Part shown: piece by piece, positions 1 through 13,000 of the stretch
Layout: each line of letters starts with the position of its first letter
How positions within the stretch are numbered: position 1 is the first letter of the stretch
NCBI GenBank assembly: GCA_013397845.1
Contig: VZTG01005438.1
Location: 310,001 to 374,000, forward strand
Direction: 5' to 3'
Length of the DNA: 64,000 bases
From: Melanocharis versteri
Taxonomy: Eukaryota > Chordata > Aves > Passeriformes > Melanocharitidae
Notes under the pieces: generated by a model
The model's database searches: none
Told to the model about the DNA's origin: nothing
What the model saw: only the letters and a program-made list of their open reading frames with translations
Translations under genes and position numbers: made by a program

Positions 1-669
1 TCCACAGGAAACTGCAGCTGGTGGATGTGTTCTGAAGGAAGCTGCAGCCTCTGGAGTGCAGAGACCTGGCAGAAACTGTGGCCTCTGGAGAGGAGTCCAC
101 ACAAGAGCAGGTTTTGTGGACCTGTGGCCTGTGGGGGCCCCACACTAAAGCCCCACACTAAAGCAATCCATTCCTGAAGGACTGCACCCCTTGAAAAGGA
201 CCCACACTGGAGCAATTCTTCAAGAACTGCAGCCTGTGGGAAGGAGCCACATTGGAGCAGTTCAAAAGGAGCAGATGTCATGGACAGTAATTGGTAAGCA
301 ATCGAGGGAAAAGTGTGAGGAGGTATTAACAATAAAGACAAGGCATTGTGGACTGACTGCAATTCCCATTCCCGACCCCAATGCTCACAAGGCGAGAAGG
401 AAGAAGAGTCAGGGATGAAGGAGTTGAGTCTGGGAAGAATGGAGGGAAGATATTTTAGTTTTTCTCTTTGCTTCTCATAATTCTACTCCATTTTTAATTG
501 GCAGTAAATTAATCTTTCTCAATTCAAGCCTGTTTTGCCCATGACAGTAATTGGTAAGCAATCTCCACATGAACATTTTCATCTTATTTTCTTGCCCTGT
601 CCTGCTGCAGAGGAGGGGTGAGAGAGCATTGATGAGCATGTGGCAGTCAGCCAAGTTTAACTCACCCCA
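1..669 (+). mobile_element. ERV LTR, 5' end cut by window edge
   Basis: This is a retroviral-type LTR with no coding capacity. The first 280 bases are made of related phrases around 'ctgcagcctgtggg' and 'cacactggagca', which recur several times; this pattern is familiar from an avian ERV LTR family. A degenerate polyadenylation region (ggcagtaaattaat, about 500-514) comes before a 'gttttgcccatgacagtaa' segment. The element ends near 669 with a CA dinucleotide (ctcacccca). Orientation is taken from the order of these blocks. The sequence after 669 shows no tRNA primer-binding site, so this is probably a solo LTR, but the left flank lies outside the window and target duplication cannot be tested. 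The 75-codon frame at 191-418 is inside the LTR and is not a gene. An internal 21-nt repeat is described separately. Family membership is from memory of avian repeats. Confidence 0.75.
283..563. repeat. Exact 21-nt direct repeat inside the LTR
   Basis: The same 21 bases, beginning gacagtaattggtaagc and ending aatc, occur at 283-303 and 543-563 with no mismatch. The second copy sits just after the LTR polyadenylation region, which is its usual place in this LTR family. The first copy lies 260 bp upstream in a segment where I do not expect it. This fits a local template switch or a short duplication. Confidence 0.9.
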
Positions 670-3600
670 GTGTGAGTTAGCTCATTCAGCTATCAAGACC
701 AGATAATGAGAGAAGCACTGGCTTTAACTCAGAAAAGTCCTGGGTAAAGAAAACAGTGAGTTGTGTTCTTTCCCCAGAAAGGATCAGTGGTCAGGTTGGT
801 TGCAACTCCCAGACCCTACAGGGAAGAGCGACCAGTAATTGGGGATGTTATGTAGAGGCTGTCTTGAATGTTCAAAGATTTTTCTGGTTATGCTTATTTT
901 AAAGTTTGGTAAGCAATAAGAAGCTCAGTGCCCAAGAAATACTGCTATTTCAGAAGGATATTTTGGCAATAGAAGTTACTGTAGGACTGTAGACATACAA
1001 GGCAGCCTATGGTTTTGTTAACAGGGTAACTTGTACTGCATTAATGTGTTCAATTAATACAAGGCTAGAGGAGGCAAGAATGAGATTTTACCACCTAGTA
1101 AATACTGGTGAAGTCAGGGTGTGCTAATGACCAATTTTTTAAGATATTTACAAGATCTAACTTTGATAATGATAAAGTAAGCTAGTGTAATGGTATACTA
1201 ATGTAGAAATAATGTTAATAGAAATGCAAGTAAAAGGAGGAGAAGTCTGAGATATATGAAAGTATTCATGTTTTACAAGGTATGGGAAAGCAGATCAAAA
1301 CTTTTACAAGTCCTCCAAGCCTCCTTAGAAAGACCTCTTCTGGTAGAAAATGGAGAAGGCACAAAATAACACCTTAACCCAGGTTATCTTCCAGCTCAGA
1401 ACTCATCTAAGTCCCCATCTTTAACTGGATAATCTTTGGATAATATTGTCCAGTTAAGTAGTGCCACCAAGGATTCATTTATGATTTTTATTTTTCATTT
1501 CTCAAGTTTACCCCAGCTGTGATTTTAATGCCTCTGCCAGGATATAGGAGAGTTCGCTGGTAAAAGCTGTAAGAACTTGCTAGCCGTAACATTTTGTTGA
1601 GATTTCCAGTGTGTAAGCACTGCTTAAAACATGTCAGGCAGATCTTTTTTCACTTGGGCACAGCTGTGGGTCCTAAGGTGAGCTGGAGGTAAGCAGGACA
1701 AATGCCTCCCTGCCGTATTGTTTAAAGACCAGTTCAGTGAGCAGGTGCTTGGAGTACAGCTGTGGTGTGAGCCAGCTGAAGGAGAGTGCCCTGTCCCTCC
1801 CACACTGCTGCAGCATAGGAGACAGAGGAGAGAGAATCTGCATGTGAGGGCTGGTTAGAGCCATATGTCCTGACTGCCTTGGGGAGGAAACAATCCATTG
1901 TAGGACAGCAGATACAGATCCAGAGTGAAAATTAAAACCTCCTCCTTTTTTTCCACACACTATTAGCAAGGTTTCTTCCTTTGCATAAGTGCCAAGGCAA
2001 GAGATCATTGCTGGGTGAGCCATGTGTATTTTCTAGCTGTATCCAGCTACTCATAGCCTGCTCTCCACTCCAGCTCCTCAGGAGACTGTTATTACAATCG
2101 TGTAGCTGTGAGCCTTTATCTTTCCTCTCTAATAAAGGCTGTCCCAAGGGCAACCAGCAGCACTACCCACTCCACCTCCCACCTGCAGCTGTCCACACAA
2201 GGGCTTCAGTGCCTGGGGTAGCTGGTGGACAGCCTTGTGCATCTGTCCCTGGCAGCTCACTAACCTACCAGGAACTGCAGGAACACACTCCCTGGGCTAC
2301 ATTTCAGCCTGCACCCTTTCCCACAGCCATGACAGAGCATGCACAGTACTTGGTCTTGAGGGCGTCTTTATGACAGCTGCAACAGCAACTGGACAGAGCC
2401 AATCCATCTTGCATTTGTGGATGTCTTTTGCTTGTGGGGATAAAAATGTGATGTTATTATAGCTACTGTTCTTTGCCCTGCTGTGTTTTTATGGGAACAT
2501 AAGGACAGATGTACTGGGATGAGTTAGCTCTATAAACCAAACAACTTGTGTTTAACTGTGACCAGTCACACCATCCTTTCATATATCTGCTCTTCTAATG
2601 TTGCTTGTTCTGCTATGTTTTCATACTTTTTTTCTGCACCTTGTCCCCCTTTCAAGTATCCTTGATGGTGAAGGAACAACAGGAAAAAAAACCCTAAAGT
2701 GACGATTTTCACAAAATCTGGCAAACTTGTGTAAAAAAGGTATGGAAATTTCAGAACTTAGTGTCACAAAGTCTTCCTCTGTTGCTAGATAGTTGTATTT
2801 CATACCAGCATAAAGGCTAAGATTATATCACTTTGTGCTGGTTCTCTCTGTGTGAAGACTAATGGACCGTTGTAAACATCCAACAGGCAACTCATAAAAG
2901 TGCTGTGTAATATTTAGTAAGTAACCAAGGATCAGGTTTAACAGCTGAGAAAATATAAGGATTCTTTTTTTAAAATAAACGCACAAAGATTCTGTTCAGT
3001 TCGAGTCTGCTGAGGCTTCTGGAAAGATTTAATTCATATTGGACCCATTCAAATCGTCAGCAAAGGATTTGCCTGCCCTAATCTTATTTGAGAAGTGATG
3101 TTAACACTGTTTCCTTAGCTGAAAACAGCTAAAGAAGGTAAAGGCTGAAATTACATTAAATTCAAGTGGTTCGTAGATTTTGCAACACTTTAAAAGTATT
3201 TTTTTAATGATAGTGATATTTTATTCTTGCCAGCATGCATGTTTCTGCCTTTTGAGGGTTCTTGTCCTAAGAAAGGTATAGAAAGGGATGACCTGGGTTT
3301 TTAAACACCATTTTATAGCTGAATGACAATTTAGATATGCTTATGACCAGTGCTAAATTACATCTAGTGAGCTTCATATTTTATGTGTACGTACATGTGT
3401 TCGTTTAAAAGGTTCTTCAACTTTAGCTGCAGATCCATGTTAACTTTCTAGGTATGCCTGATTTGGACTGCCAGAAAAAATTACTTTATACTAGTAACAC
3501 TGTAGCAGGTTTTCCACTTGTAAAAATCCACCATAGCTCCTTTTTGTCTCTCCTGCTTCGTCTTCACTTGTTTTGGCTGATTGAGCCTAGCGTTTGGCCA

Positions 3601-6600
3601 ATTAAGAATGTTTAGTTACACACCTCATTGTTCTTCATTATGTCATGATTGGTTAACATCCATACAAGTGTTTTCTACCAAACCAAGGATATCACATTTT
3701 CTTCTGAGCAAGAAATAATACATCTTTCCATTGCCAAGATTAAGATAACACAGTAAGACCATTAAAACGGAAATAAATATTTTTCTTTATAATTTAAAGA
3801 CTGGAAACATCGCTCCTCTCACGTTGCTTAACTTTTCTATCTCTTGGTACAATAAATCATTCATAGGCAGCGTTTGGACTGAAAAATCAACAACTCCAGA
3901 CACTTTTACTTTCCAAAGACTGCCTATTTACCATTAGCTGTCTCACTACCACTGCTTGATGAAGGCAATAAAAACAGTTAAGTTTATGTTTCCTAGCATT
4001 GTTGGGGATTTGGGAAGTGAATAAATTACCAGACAGAAATATTGAAGTCTTCAGTCAGGCAGCATATTTCTCAAATTACTGGGACTCTGTACAGGGAGCC
4101 ACAGCATTTATGCTCCATCAGTATGTCATGTTTACAAATGCTTATGTCTGCATTTAATATACAGCTTTAAAAAGACAAATACTATCCCAGTTCTTGTTGC
4201 TGTTTGAAGCAGAGTAGTTTTTTACTACTAATAATAATGCCGGCTAAACACCTTACCGGAGTTTAATTTGTTTTCCTTTACTTTTAGCAAAAGGAAATGT
4301 TGAAGACTGTGTTACTCAGTAGTTTTATACCCTCATTTCATTTTTGACTGAATGCCTGAATGCTAATGCAACTTTTGAATTTTATTTTCTTTTACTTCAT
4401 GTTTTACTCTGTTTTATTTTGGTTTGACTATTTGATTTTATTTAATTGCTACATGTGCTGGATTCCTGTACTTCTTCATTTTAGTGAAAATTATTTGGAT
4501 CTCATTTCTAGGATTTAGTTACCTGGAGTGGAAGTTAAAAAGCACTGTTTTATCCTAGTAAGACAGCAGGGAACCCATCATCAATATTTTCTGTGCTGAA
4601 TGATTTTCAGAGCTGATGCAGTTCTCTTTCACATGGATGTAGATCAAGAGCAGCTCTACTGATAGGAACAGATTTATATTCCAGGAAGGATATTTGAATC
4701 ATGTGGTATTTTGCACTTAGCTTTTTTCTCCTGGTGGCTTTTAAGTAGTGCAAAGACAAGAAGAAAATATCTTGTCATGCACAGAAGCCAACACTGTTTC
4801 ATATGGCAGCTCTTGATCTGTCCAGGTGCCCAACAAGCCTGGCTCCATGTCAAAGGTGCCCAAGGGCTCAAATCTTGCTGCTAGTCTTGTGGCACATTTT
4901 TGCAGTTCAGATCCTTCTTCCATTGCAGTATGAAGAGAAAACTCCTGCTGACTTCAAAAACAGCATGACTAGACCTTGAGGTAAAGCCAAGCTCAACAAG
5001 CAATATATATTCCTAGAGTGACTCAACTGGATACGTCTCACTGGAGATTTTTCAATTGTAAACTTTTCAATATCAGGATGAGGTTACATTTTATGTCTCT
5101 GTGCTCTCTATAAGGCCCAGGAGCCCACATCTCAAGGACAGCGTAACTGCCATACTTGCAGAGCTTCCCTTTTTTCCCCCTGCTTAAACTGTGATTACAT
5201 TCACTCTTACAATCTATTGTGGAAAGTTCAAAGCCAGACTTCATCTCTGGCTATCGCCTTGTCACCTCAGAAAGTGGGAGAAAAAAGTGGTGAAGAAGAG
5301 ACAAAGAAAATGAGCAAACCCAGCTTTGCAAACTGCGAGAGTAAAATACTCGATAAAAGCTAGGCAAGTAGGAGGTGACAAATGGTAGGAAAATAAACTG
5401 AAGACACAGTGTTAAATCATAAAAAAATTGTAAAATTCAGTATGTCAGACTTTCAAAGATATTTTTACAGACTAACTTGACAACTTTTCTGGTAAGGACT
5501 GATTTTTGCTAGAACAGGGAAATTCAGTAGATCTCATTTATGTGTGCTTCAGCAAAGCATGGGGACATACAGGGATTAGTTCAGCTGGAGAAGATGGAGA
5601 AGATGAAGAGAAATACAGAATTTATGACAAGTCTATTAAATTGCCAGATGAGGAGGCAATAATGTTATGCTGAAAGCAAACTACTGGTGTTGAATAAAGG
5701 TTCACAATCCTGAAGAATCTGCCCTTAAAATTGCTCAGAGTTTTGTTACATACTTCAGTACAACAAAGCAGGAGCATGCTAAGAATGTTGAACATGAATA
5801 TATGAGATTTTGTCTGTGCAGGAGAGGATAAGGGCATCATATTGCGAGATGTGAATTGGCCTTTAGTTGGATGACACCAAAAGTATCATGAAATTCTTTA
5901 TGGAATAATAAAAATAATATCCGCTCTAAGCAGAAAACTCAGAAGTTAGAAATTATAACTGAGAAGAAATTACTGCATGTACAATTTTCAACTCTCACAG
6001 TCCTAATCAATGAATCCTAATTGGAACAAATATATGAAGAGAGCCACTCTGTTCTCATGACCACACCAGTCTTTTTCACACAAAAGAATAAACTAGGCTG
6101 AGTTGCTGACAAAGCAGAAAGAATATAACTGTTCTCTAAGAGCATTTGGAGTAGCTGCCTGCAAAAGCACGCCACTGAAAACTGTGATATGTCTTTGAGA
6201 CACAAAATCCTTGAATAGATCTCAAATATCTTCTGCTTTCTGTATTCCAGTATTTTTTTTGCACAGATCATGTTGGGCTTCAAAAATCACAAACCTTGCT
6301 CTCTGCTAAACAGAGCAGCGTTTGTTTACAGTCCAAAAGCAGAGCTATGCACAGTTAATGCTATGAGTCCCACAGCACTGTGAACATAGGTACACCTTTG
6401 TTCAACAAATTGTAACACCTGTACACAGTCATCTTTATTTTGGCCTCTCATCAGGTAAGCAATATGTCTGAGCTAATGTTAGGCTGTCAGTTTATACCAA
6501 ATAGACTCCATCTGTTCCTTCAGAGGCTGTGATTAGCAGTTATCCTCGGTGACTGAGAAATTATGCTCCCACAATGGTGCCTTTGGCTTTAGCCCCTTTC

Positions 6601-9338
6601 CAATACACCTGTCAAACCACGTTTTGAAGGAAGCATTGTCAAAAATAGAGGTTCTGTCTGACTCTGCCAGGTACAGCAAGTGTTATTTTCAGCAAGATGC
6701 AGGCACAACATTTTTAAAGACAGTTATGTTAGGAAATGTAGAAACAGTAGTGGGAAAACAGTAGGAGCAAAACTGATTCAACAATTGAATGGGATTGAAA
6801 AAAAACCTGCTTTTGATTCTAGGACTGTTGTTTATCATTCATCATTCTCTCTCTCACTTTGGTCAGGAATCACCCTTGAGAGGTCATCAGTGTAAAGAAC
6901 TAATATTTGAGAGAAAGAAGCCTTATTTTCTTTCTCCAGATACATGTCATGATACTTCTTAATTTCCAGATTTGCCTTTATATAAAAGGTCTGACTCAGG
7001 ACAAGAAAACAGCAGTGTATAGAATGGAACAGGGAGGAATATCTAACTGAGGATAAATACTTCCTCTTTAAACATTTGATATACTGAACTTCTTGTTATT
7101 TGGGTTCAAGTTTCTTATCAAAAAGTTCTTACTTTACCTCCAGTGAATCTGAATATCCAAATGTAAACTCTCTGACATTTTTCATGAGTTTACTGTCCAG
7201 CTTGTTGTTTTTATTTCATTAGAGTTACTTGAAACTCTTAGTGCCTAAGGATTTAATTTTTAGTTTATGTTCATTTACTTGAGAAAATACACTGCCTCAG
7301 GATTCTTCAGTTTTCTTGCAGTTTCCTTTTTTAAGTGTACATTTTACTGATTTTAATGTACATGTATCTCACTTCATATGAACTGGTCATTTACCCCAAA
7401 AATAAATATAAAAACCAATTATTAGCAAAAATAAATATTCATGTAAGTAGTTTTCTCTAAAGCACAAGCCTTTGAAAATTTAAACCTTTCATCATGCCCT
7501 TCAATAAATTTCTAGTTCTATCAAATATTTATATAAAGGTTGAATCAAGCAGAGTCAAGGGCTTTACAATTATAAAAATCTGCAGCAACCACCTGGTGTT
7601 GAAATTGGGAATATTATTTTCATTATATTGTAATTTCATCAATGATAGTCTTTTTGGTATTTAACACCAATACAGCTTTCCACAGTCTAAATCTTGATTT
7701 TTTTCCAGAAACAATATGAAGTTCATTCATCTGGGAAAGAGCTGAGATAATATTTTTCATCTAATATGATTAAGTAAATAAGCAGCTGTGATTTCTATGA
7801 GTTGTAACATTTTTCTTAGGCTTCAGGGTTAGCCCAGTGCAGAGCAGATGGCTGTACTATGATCTGTTAAGGGGGCTTAGATAATTCCAATGGTAAAATA
7901 ATATTTTGAGAGGGCTGTTAATGAGTACCTAGCCTGACGCAAATGTAAGATGGCACACTTGGATGATTTGTGCCATCTGAGATCCTCAAGCCATGAAAGG
8001 ATTCAAAACCTCAAGCTGCAGGGCTTTGAAATGAGAAAAGGGAAAAAGTCCTGCTACTGGGCAGAAAAAACCTCTTTCCAGAGCCTTAGTCTCTCTGCTT
8101 CACCTCTCAGCTGAAGATCTACCTTGTGTTACAGATGTCTTGCACCCATTCACATCCTGCATTCTAAGGACCACTGTGATATGAGAGATGTTGCATTTAG
8201 TTTCCATAAAGGTGGGACAATGATCTTTTTGTCGTCCCTGCACTGCTTTCCTGAAGTCACACACTCCTTTACCAATTTCAGGGAAAAACTATACTTGCTT
8301 ATAAACATCTAGAAAGCCATCAGTGAAAAATAATGCCAAATTTAAGTGAGCTGAAATTTCTTCAGAAGAAACTGAAATTAACAACCTAATCCAAATGCCA
8401 TTTCTCTCAAGGAAAGCTTTAATGAATCCTTTTTTTAAATATAGTTTAAAGAAGGGAGTCTCACTGTCAGAGAGGGGGGGAGTTTGGCTTTGGGTTTTGG
8501 GGCTTTTTTGCAGCTTTCCCATTCTGGATTAGTGAGAAAGGATAGGAGTGCTGTAAGGGGACCGGAATCCCTTTGGAGTGTTGACTGGATGTTAGCACAA
8601 AGACTATCACAGAGAGTACCAGGCCAAAAGACTCTCCTAACACTACCAATACTTAGGTTTCTTTGCTTCAATTTTGTCATTTGACACAAATTAAAGCAGC
8701 ATAAACAACTTATTAGCATGGAGGGATGGTTTCCAGGAATTGTTTCTTCATACCTTATAGGATATCTTTTCTTTCATTTTTAAAATTGGCAATAATATGA
8801 GAAACGTACATAATATGTGGTAAATAGGTCCTAGTTTTGCTTACTGGCAGTACAAAGAGATTTGATTTGATGTATCTTGTAGCTGTTGATAATAGAATGA
8901 TACCTTGGGTGGCAATGCTTTCAGCTGGTGAGGTAAACTGGGACAGCTATGCACCCTCACAGTAGGGTTTCCTTCTCCAACCTCTTCTGAAAACAAAGTG
9001 ACAAAGGGAACAAATATATTTCCCTGACGGACAGGAACAATTGGTCAGCGGCAGTGGAATTCAGCTGGTGGTGATGTGCAACAGGTTCAGCAAAACTAAT
9101 AGCGACTCTTTCTCTTTTTGTGTATTGCTAAGAGCTCTCAGCAACATCTGCATATTACGATGGTCAGAGACCTCTAAGCATGAAGTCTTCAGCGCTTTGG
9201 CAATGCCATTTACTGAAAATCTAGCAGGACCTTTTCGTGTTTAGAGATTAAACATGATGCTCTATAGACAGCATGTGACAACATTGAGAAAAAGTATAAA
9301 TTTTTAGAGAGCAAAATATGAACCAGGACGAGCTATTA
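670..9338. other. Single-copy non-coding stretch, no gene seen
   Basis: This 8.7-kb AT-rich stretch has no recognisable exon, RNA gene or repeat family. Open frames are short, at most 130 codons (1981-2373, +), and overlap one another on both strands, as chance frames do. The interval 1670-2460 is somewhat GC-richer and holds most of the longer frames, but no protein family is recognisable in them. A wobble-containing hairpin lies at 2804-2842. A G-rich run at 8473-8502 has four G tracts, but with a short second tract and long loops, so it is not a canonical quadruplex motif. Confidence 0.6.
2804..2842. other. 12-bp imperfect inverted repeat (hairpin)
   Basis: The arms at 2804-2815 (accagcataaag) and 2831-2842 (ctttgtgctggt) pair over 12 positions with one T-G wobble and a 15-nt loop. 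No known RNA family is recognised, and it may be a chance palindrome. Confidence 0.6.
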
Positions 9339-10031
9339 GGCTGTGGTTTAGGAATGGTACTCCCCAGTTTAGTGCTCCCACTGAGACTCTCCAAACCCCT
9401 TGCTCACCCTCCCCCTCACCTGTGGCAGGCTGGAGGCACAAAAGGTGAAGCTCACAGGCTGAAAAAAGAAAAAATTACTGGAAACAGCAATCAGATAAGA
9501 AACCAAAGAGTAACAGGAACAATATTAATAACAAAAGTGTAAAAAGGAGAGAGAGTGATTCACATGCAAAATGCTCACCACAGAGCCTGACCCAACCTGG
9601 CCACAGCCACACTTCCCCAGCTGCTCCCCCCTGCTTGGGGCCAGCATCACCCAACCACTCCCTCAGCCACAGTCACTGACCAGAAGGAACCCCTACTCCC
9701 AGGAAAAAACTCCCCTCTCTCTGCCTCAGCAATGATGTGAGGTGGTGCAGAACAACCCTCCTGGCTTCTGCAAGAATCAACCCTCCTGGCCAGAACCAGG
9801 ACACAGGNACAGAGCCTGACCCAACCTGGCCACAGCCACACTTCCCCAGCTGCTCCCCCTGCTTGGGGCCAGCATCACCCAACCACTCCCTCAGCCACAG
9901 TCACTGACCAGAAGGAACCCCTACTCCCAGGAAAAAACTCCCCTCTCTCTGCCTCAGCAATGATGTGAGGTGGTGCAGAACAACCCTCCTGGCTTCTGCA
10001 AGAATCAACCCTCCTGGCCAGAACCAGGACA
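9339..10031 (-). mobile_element. ERV LTR with internal tandem duplication
   Basis: Read on the minus strand, the element begins tgtcctggttctggc at 10031 and ends near 9339 at the complement of 'ctgtggtttagg'. Both ends match the plan of the intact LTR at 16420-16999: an outer 'gtggttta' block, then an AT-rich middle with 'gtgattcacatg...gctcaccaca', then a GC-rich segment, then 'ccaggaca'. It is therefore an LTR of the same broad avian class. Without the duplicated 228 bp it would be about 465 bp long. The terminal TG at the low-coordinate end appears mutated, and no target duplication is visible in the flanks, so it is older or rearranged. Overlapping frames such as 9647-9841 and 9673-9882 (minus) run through the N and are not genes. 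Confidence 0.75.
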
Positions 10032-10035
10032 CAGG
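9580..10035. repeat. 228/227-bp tandem duplication joined by one N
   Basis: Copy 1 (9580-9807, 228 bp) and copy 2 (9809-10035, 227 bp) both run from acagagcctgaccca to ccaggacacagg. By eye they differ only by one C in a C-run (six against five). The single ambiguous base at 9808 lies exactly between them. The near identity and the N at the junction suggest an assembly or gap-closing artefact, although a real recent duplication is possible. Confidence 0.9.
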
Positions 10036-13000
10036 CTCGTTTATGGCTTAAGCCATTTCTAAAGTATTGCTGACTGTTGGATATAAAATGCTGCTGCTGA
10101 CTGCAATTCTCATTTTAACTTTAATAGCTGTGGCGCTTCATGTAGCTCAAAATACCTGTGTAGTTCTGCTGTATGCATCAATTCAATCACATTTTGTCTC
10201 TTTCTTATGCATGCAAGATACTTTCTAAATCTAAGTGAAAATGTGACCTTTTCTTGATTATTCTTGGTGGCATGTTTTCATTTCTCTTGGCTTTCTGTCT
10301 TACTCCTCATAACACTTCTTTTAATTATGTGTGTACATCACATAAAACCAAGAAATTTTTCTTGCTATTCTGCACAGATATTTTTTTCCTGCGATATCTT
10401 CACTGCCTTTCCCATTTTCACACTTTAATTCTATTGAATCTCCTCACTGCTACCTTTCACGTTTTCCTTTGCCATTTCTATTTATAAAGCTAACAAAATA
10501 CCAAGGAATCATTCTGACCTTTCCAGGTAATCAATATTAAGGACAGTCAGCTATCAGCAAATATTGTTTCAGACAATAATTATACTGAAGAGTGGCAGTT
10601 TCTCATTCATCAGCTTAAGCAGATGTCTGGAGGAGGAAATAGGAATACCTTAAGTACCTGAGATTTTGCTTCAGAAACATCATTTTTGACACATACGCAT
10701 TAGCTGGGCTTGGTTGTGGGTAGTTTCTGCTTTAAAGTAGAGCGTTGGCACTATTAGCAGAAAGTGGTCTGTTCTGTCACCTCTTTCTGAGCATAATTGC
10801 TCCATGGATGACAAATGACTGTTCAAACTACTAGCACAATGGTTTATTGTCTTTTTGCAATGGAGGCACTTCATCAAAATTAGAAGTGAAAAAATGTCGT
10901 TGGATTTCCTGCTTAATATCAAAAGAGCGAGGAGAATTTGGGGCTCAAAGAAATGCCTGCTGTTCGATCTGGAGATGGAAGTATTTGGGACACGTACTGG
11001 TATAGTGGGAATTATACTGTAGTCATGAGAATTTCAGAGCAGGAAGCATGGGATTTAAAAGAGAAGGGTCATATTATCCCCAGGGACACTCTTTAAGGTT
11101 AAAATAAACCATTAGCTCTTCCCAAAGGCTTCTTTTATTTGCCTAAAAATACAGATGATGGAGGGAGAATAATGTACAGCCAGCTGGTGTCCTCAGATGC
11201 TCCCTAGAGTGGAACAGAAAGATAAGCAATTATTTCCAAATAAATAGCAAACTACAATTACACTAAGGCAATGTTATACTTCACAATCATAAATGGTCCA
11301 TACTTAGGGTGGGAGGGGGAAGACTTTGTGTGAAATGATAAAATAGAAGGCCATTATCAGATTTCAATAGTGCCTGGTACCTTTAAATCTTAAATTATTT
11401 TAGCAACTGTTTGTTTCTACTTTTCTTAACCTTTTTATAAAGTCTCATTAATTTTTAATAGGTTGTCCTGACTTCAAAACTGATTCCTTATAGTTGATTA
11501 TATTTTCCATCTTAACATTTTCTAAATTTAAGGATTAGATGTCTTTTGTTGTTGTTGTTGTCTTGAGGAACCAGAGAATATTTGGGCTCAGTTACTTCAG
11601 AAATCCAGGTTTCTGATTATAATAATGGATAGCAATAAAAACATTCCTGTTGTAAATGCAAGTCATGTCTGTAAGCTGCATCTTATGCACCAAGCTTTTT
11701 TGCCAGGGATGTGAACCCCTCTGCTACTACAGGAAATACTGAAGGAACAAGGCAGGAACTTAAAATATCTTCAAAGAGTACCTGTACAACTGAGTTTATC
11801 ACACAGCAGAGCTCTCTTTATAGCTAGTGCAGAGACAGGTACTTGTAGGCATTAGACATCTGATCTCTTTTAGAATTTTTCTCCAGAAGCCTGGTCTAGA
11901 GCAGCAAGTCTATAAACAGATGTCTACAACACCTACATCTAGAATTAGTCTAAATGAACTTTGCCATATACCAATGAAAGGAAATAAAATGCCATCTAAT
12001 GTCTTGTAGCTTGTATACAGAGTTTAAATCAAATTTAACATGAAAACTGGGTAAGCATCCTCATTCTTATTAATGAGATCATTAAAAAGAGACAAATCAC
12101 AAATATGCTTCCCTTAATGTATGTCAATGTGATAGCAAAACAAAGAGGTTTGCTTTTTGTTAGACAGTTGCAATAAATACATGCCAAAATGCATACAGAG
12201 ACTGGATGAAAGAATTCTACTTCTGCAGCAGCACCCAAGCTATAAAATATAAATTACAGTTGGGATTTGCATAGTTCATCTCAATGGGCAAAGTAAACTT
12301 GACTTGTTCTGAATTCAGGGCATTTAACACACAACGAAGAACTTCTAGGCAGAATAAATGCAGTAAATCAAATGTATCTGTCATTTATTACCCCTTATGC
12401 ATTTCCTCTACAAATGTTCTCTAGTCCAACAAGCGGCCTTTCCTGCACGTGCAGGTCATCTGTACCACATGGAGGCATTTGATGGGTCAGACTTCCCACA
12501 TTTAGGTGCAGGTTGTATGCCCACAGGCTGGTCAGAGCAGATTCAAAATCCAAGTATGCTGTCAAAACCATGCTTTTACACCCAAGGCTAAACTCCTATG
12601 CTATTACGGGGGTACACAGTAAGTATAAATAAACTAATCTGAACAAATTCTTTAAAAAATATTGAAAAAATGAAAAGGTAATTCACATTTGAATCAAACA
12701 CATATACTTGCATTAATAAGAGACACAACAAAAACTACTCCAAAGTTATGATAATTGTTTGTACAGCACAATTATTTCTGATGAGGCAGGCTTTTCTCCT
12801 CACTTTCCAAAAAGCCAACAGAATTTGCCATCACCTAAAATACAAAATGCAAAGAAATACATATTAATGTGAAAGTGTCAAGAGGAGAGGATGAAAAGAG
12901 ATTTTCTGCTGAGTATTTTTTCAGTTCATTTTTTGTTGATGACATTTCTTTAAACTGTTTTGTTCACAAAATGTTTGTGTGGTTAAATAATTGCACTCAT

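Noticed and set aside
2995..3020. gttcgagtc, like a tRNA T-arm
   Set aside because: No acceptor stem, D-arm or anticodon arm can be formed in the preceding 70 bases.
8473..8502. G-rich run as a quadruplex
   Set aside because: One tract has only two G and a loop around it would be 11 bases, so it fails the usual rule.
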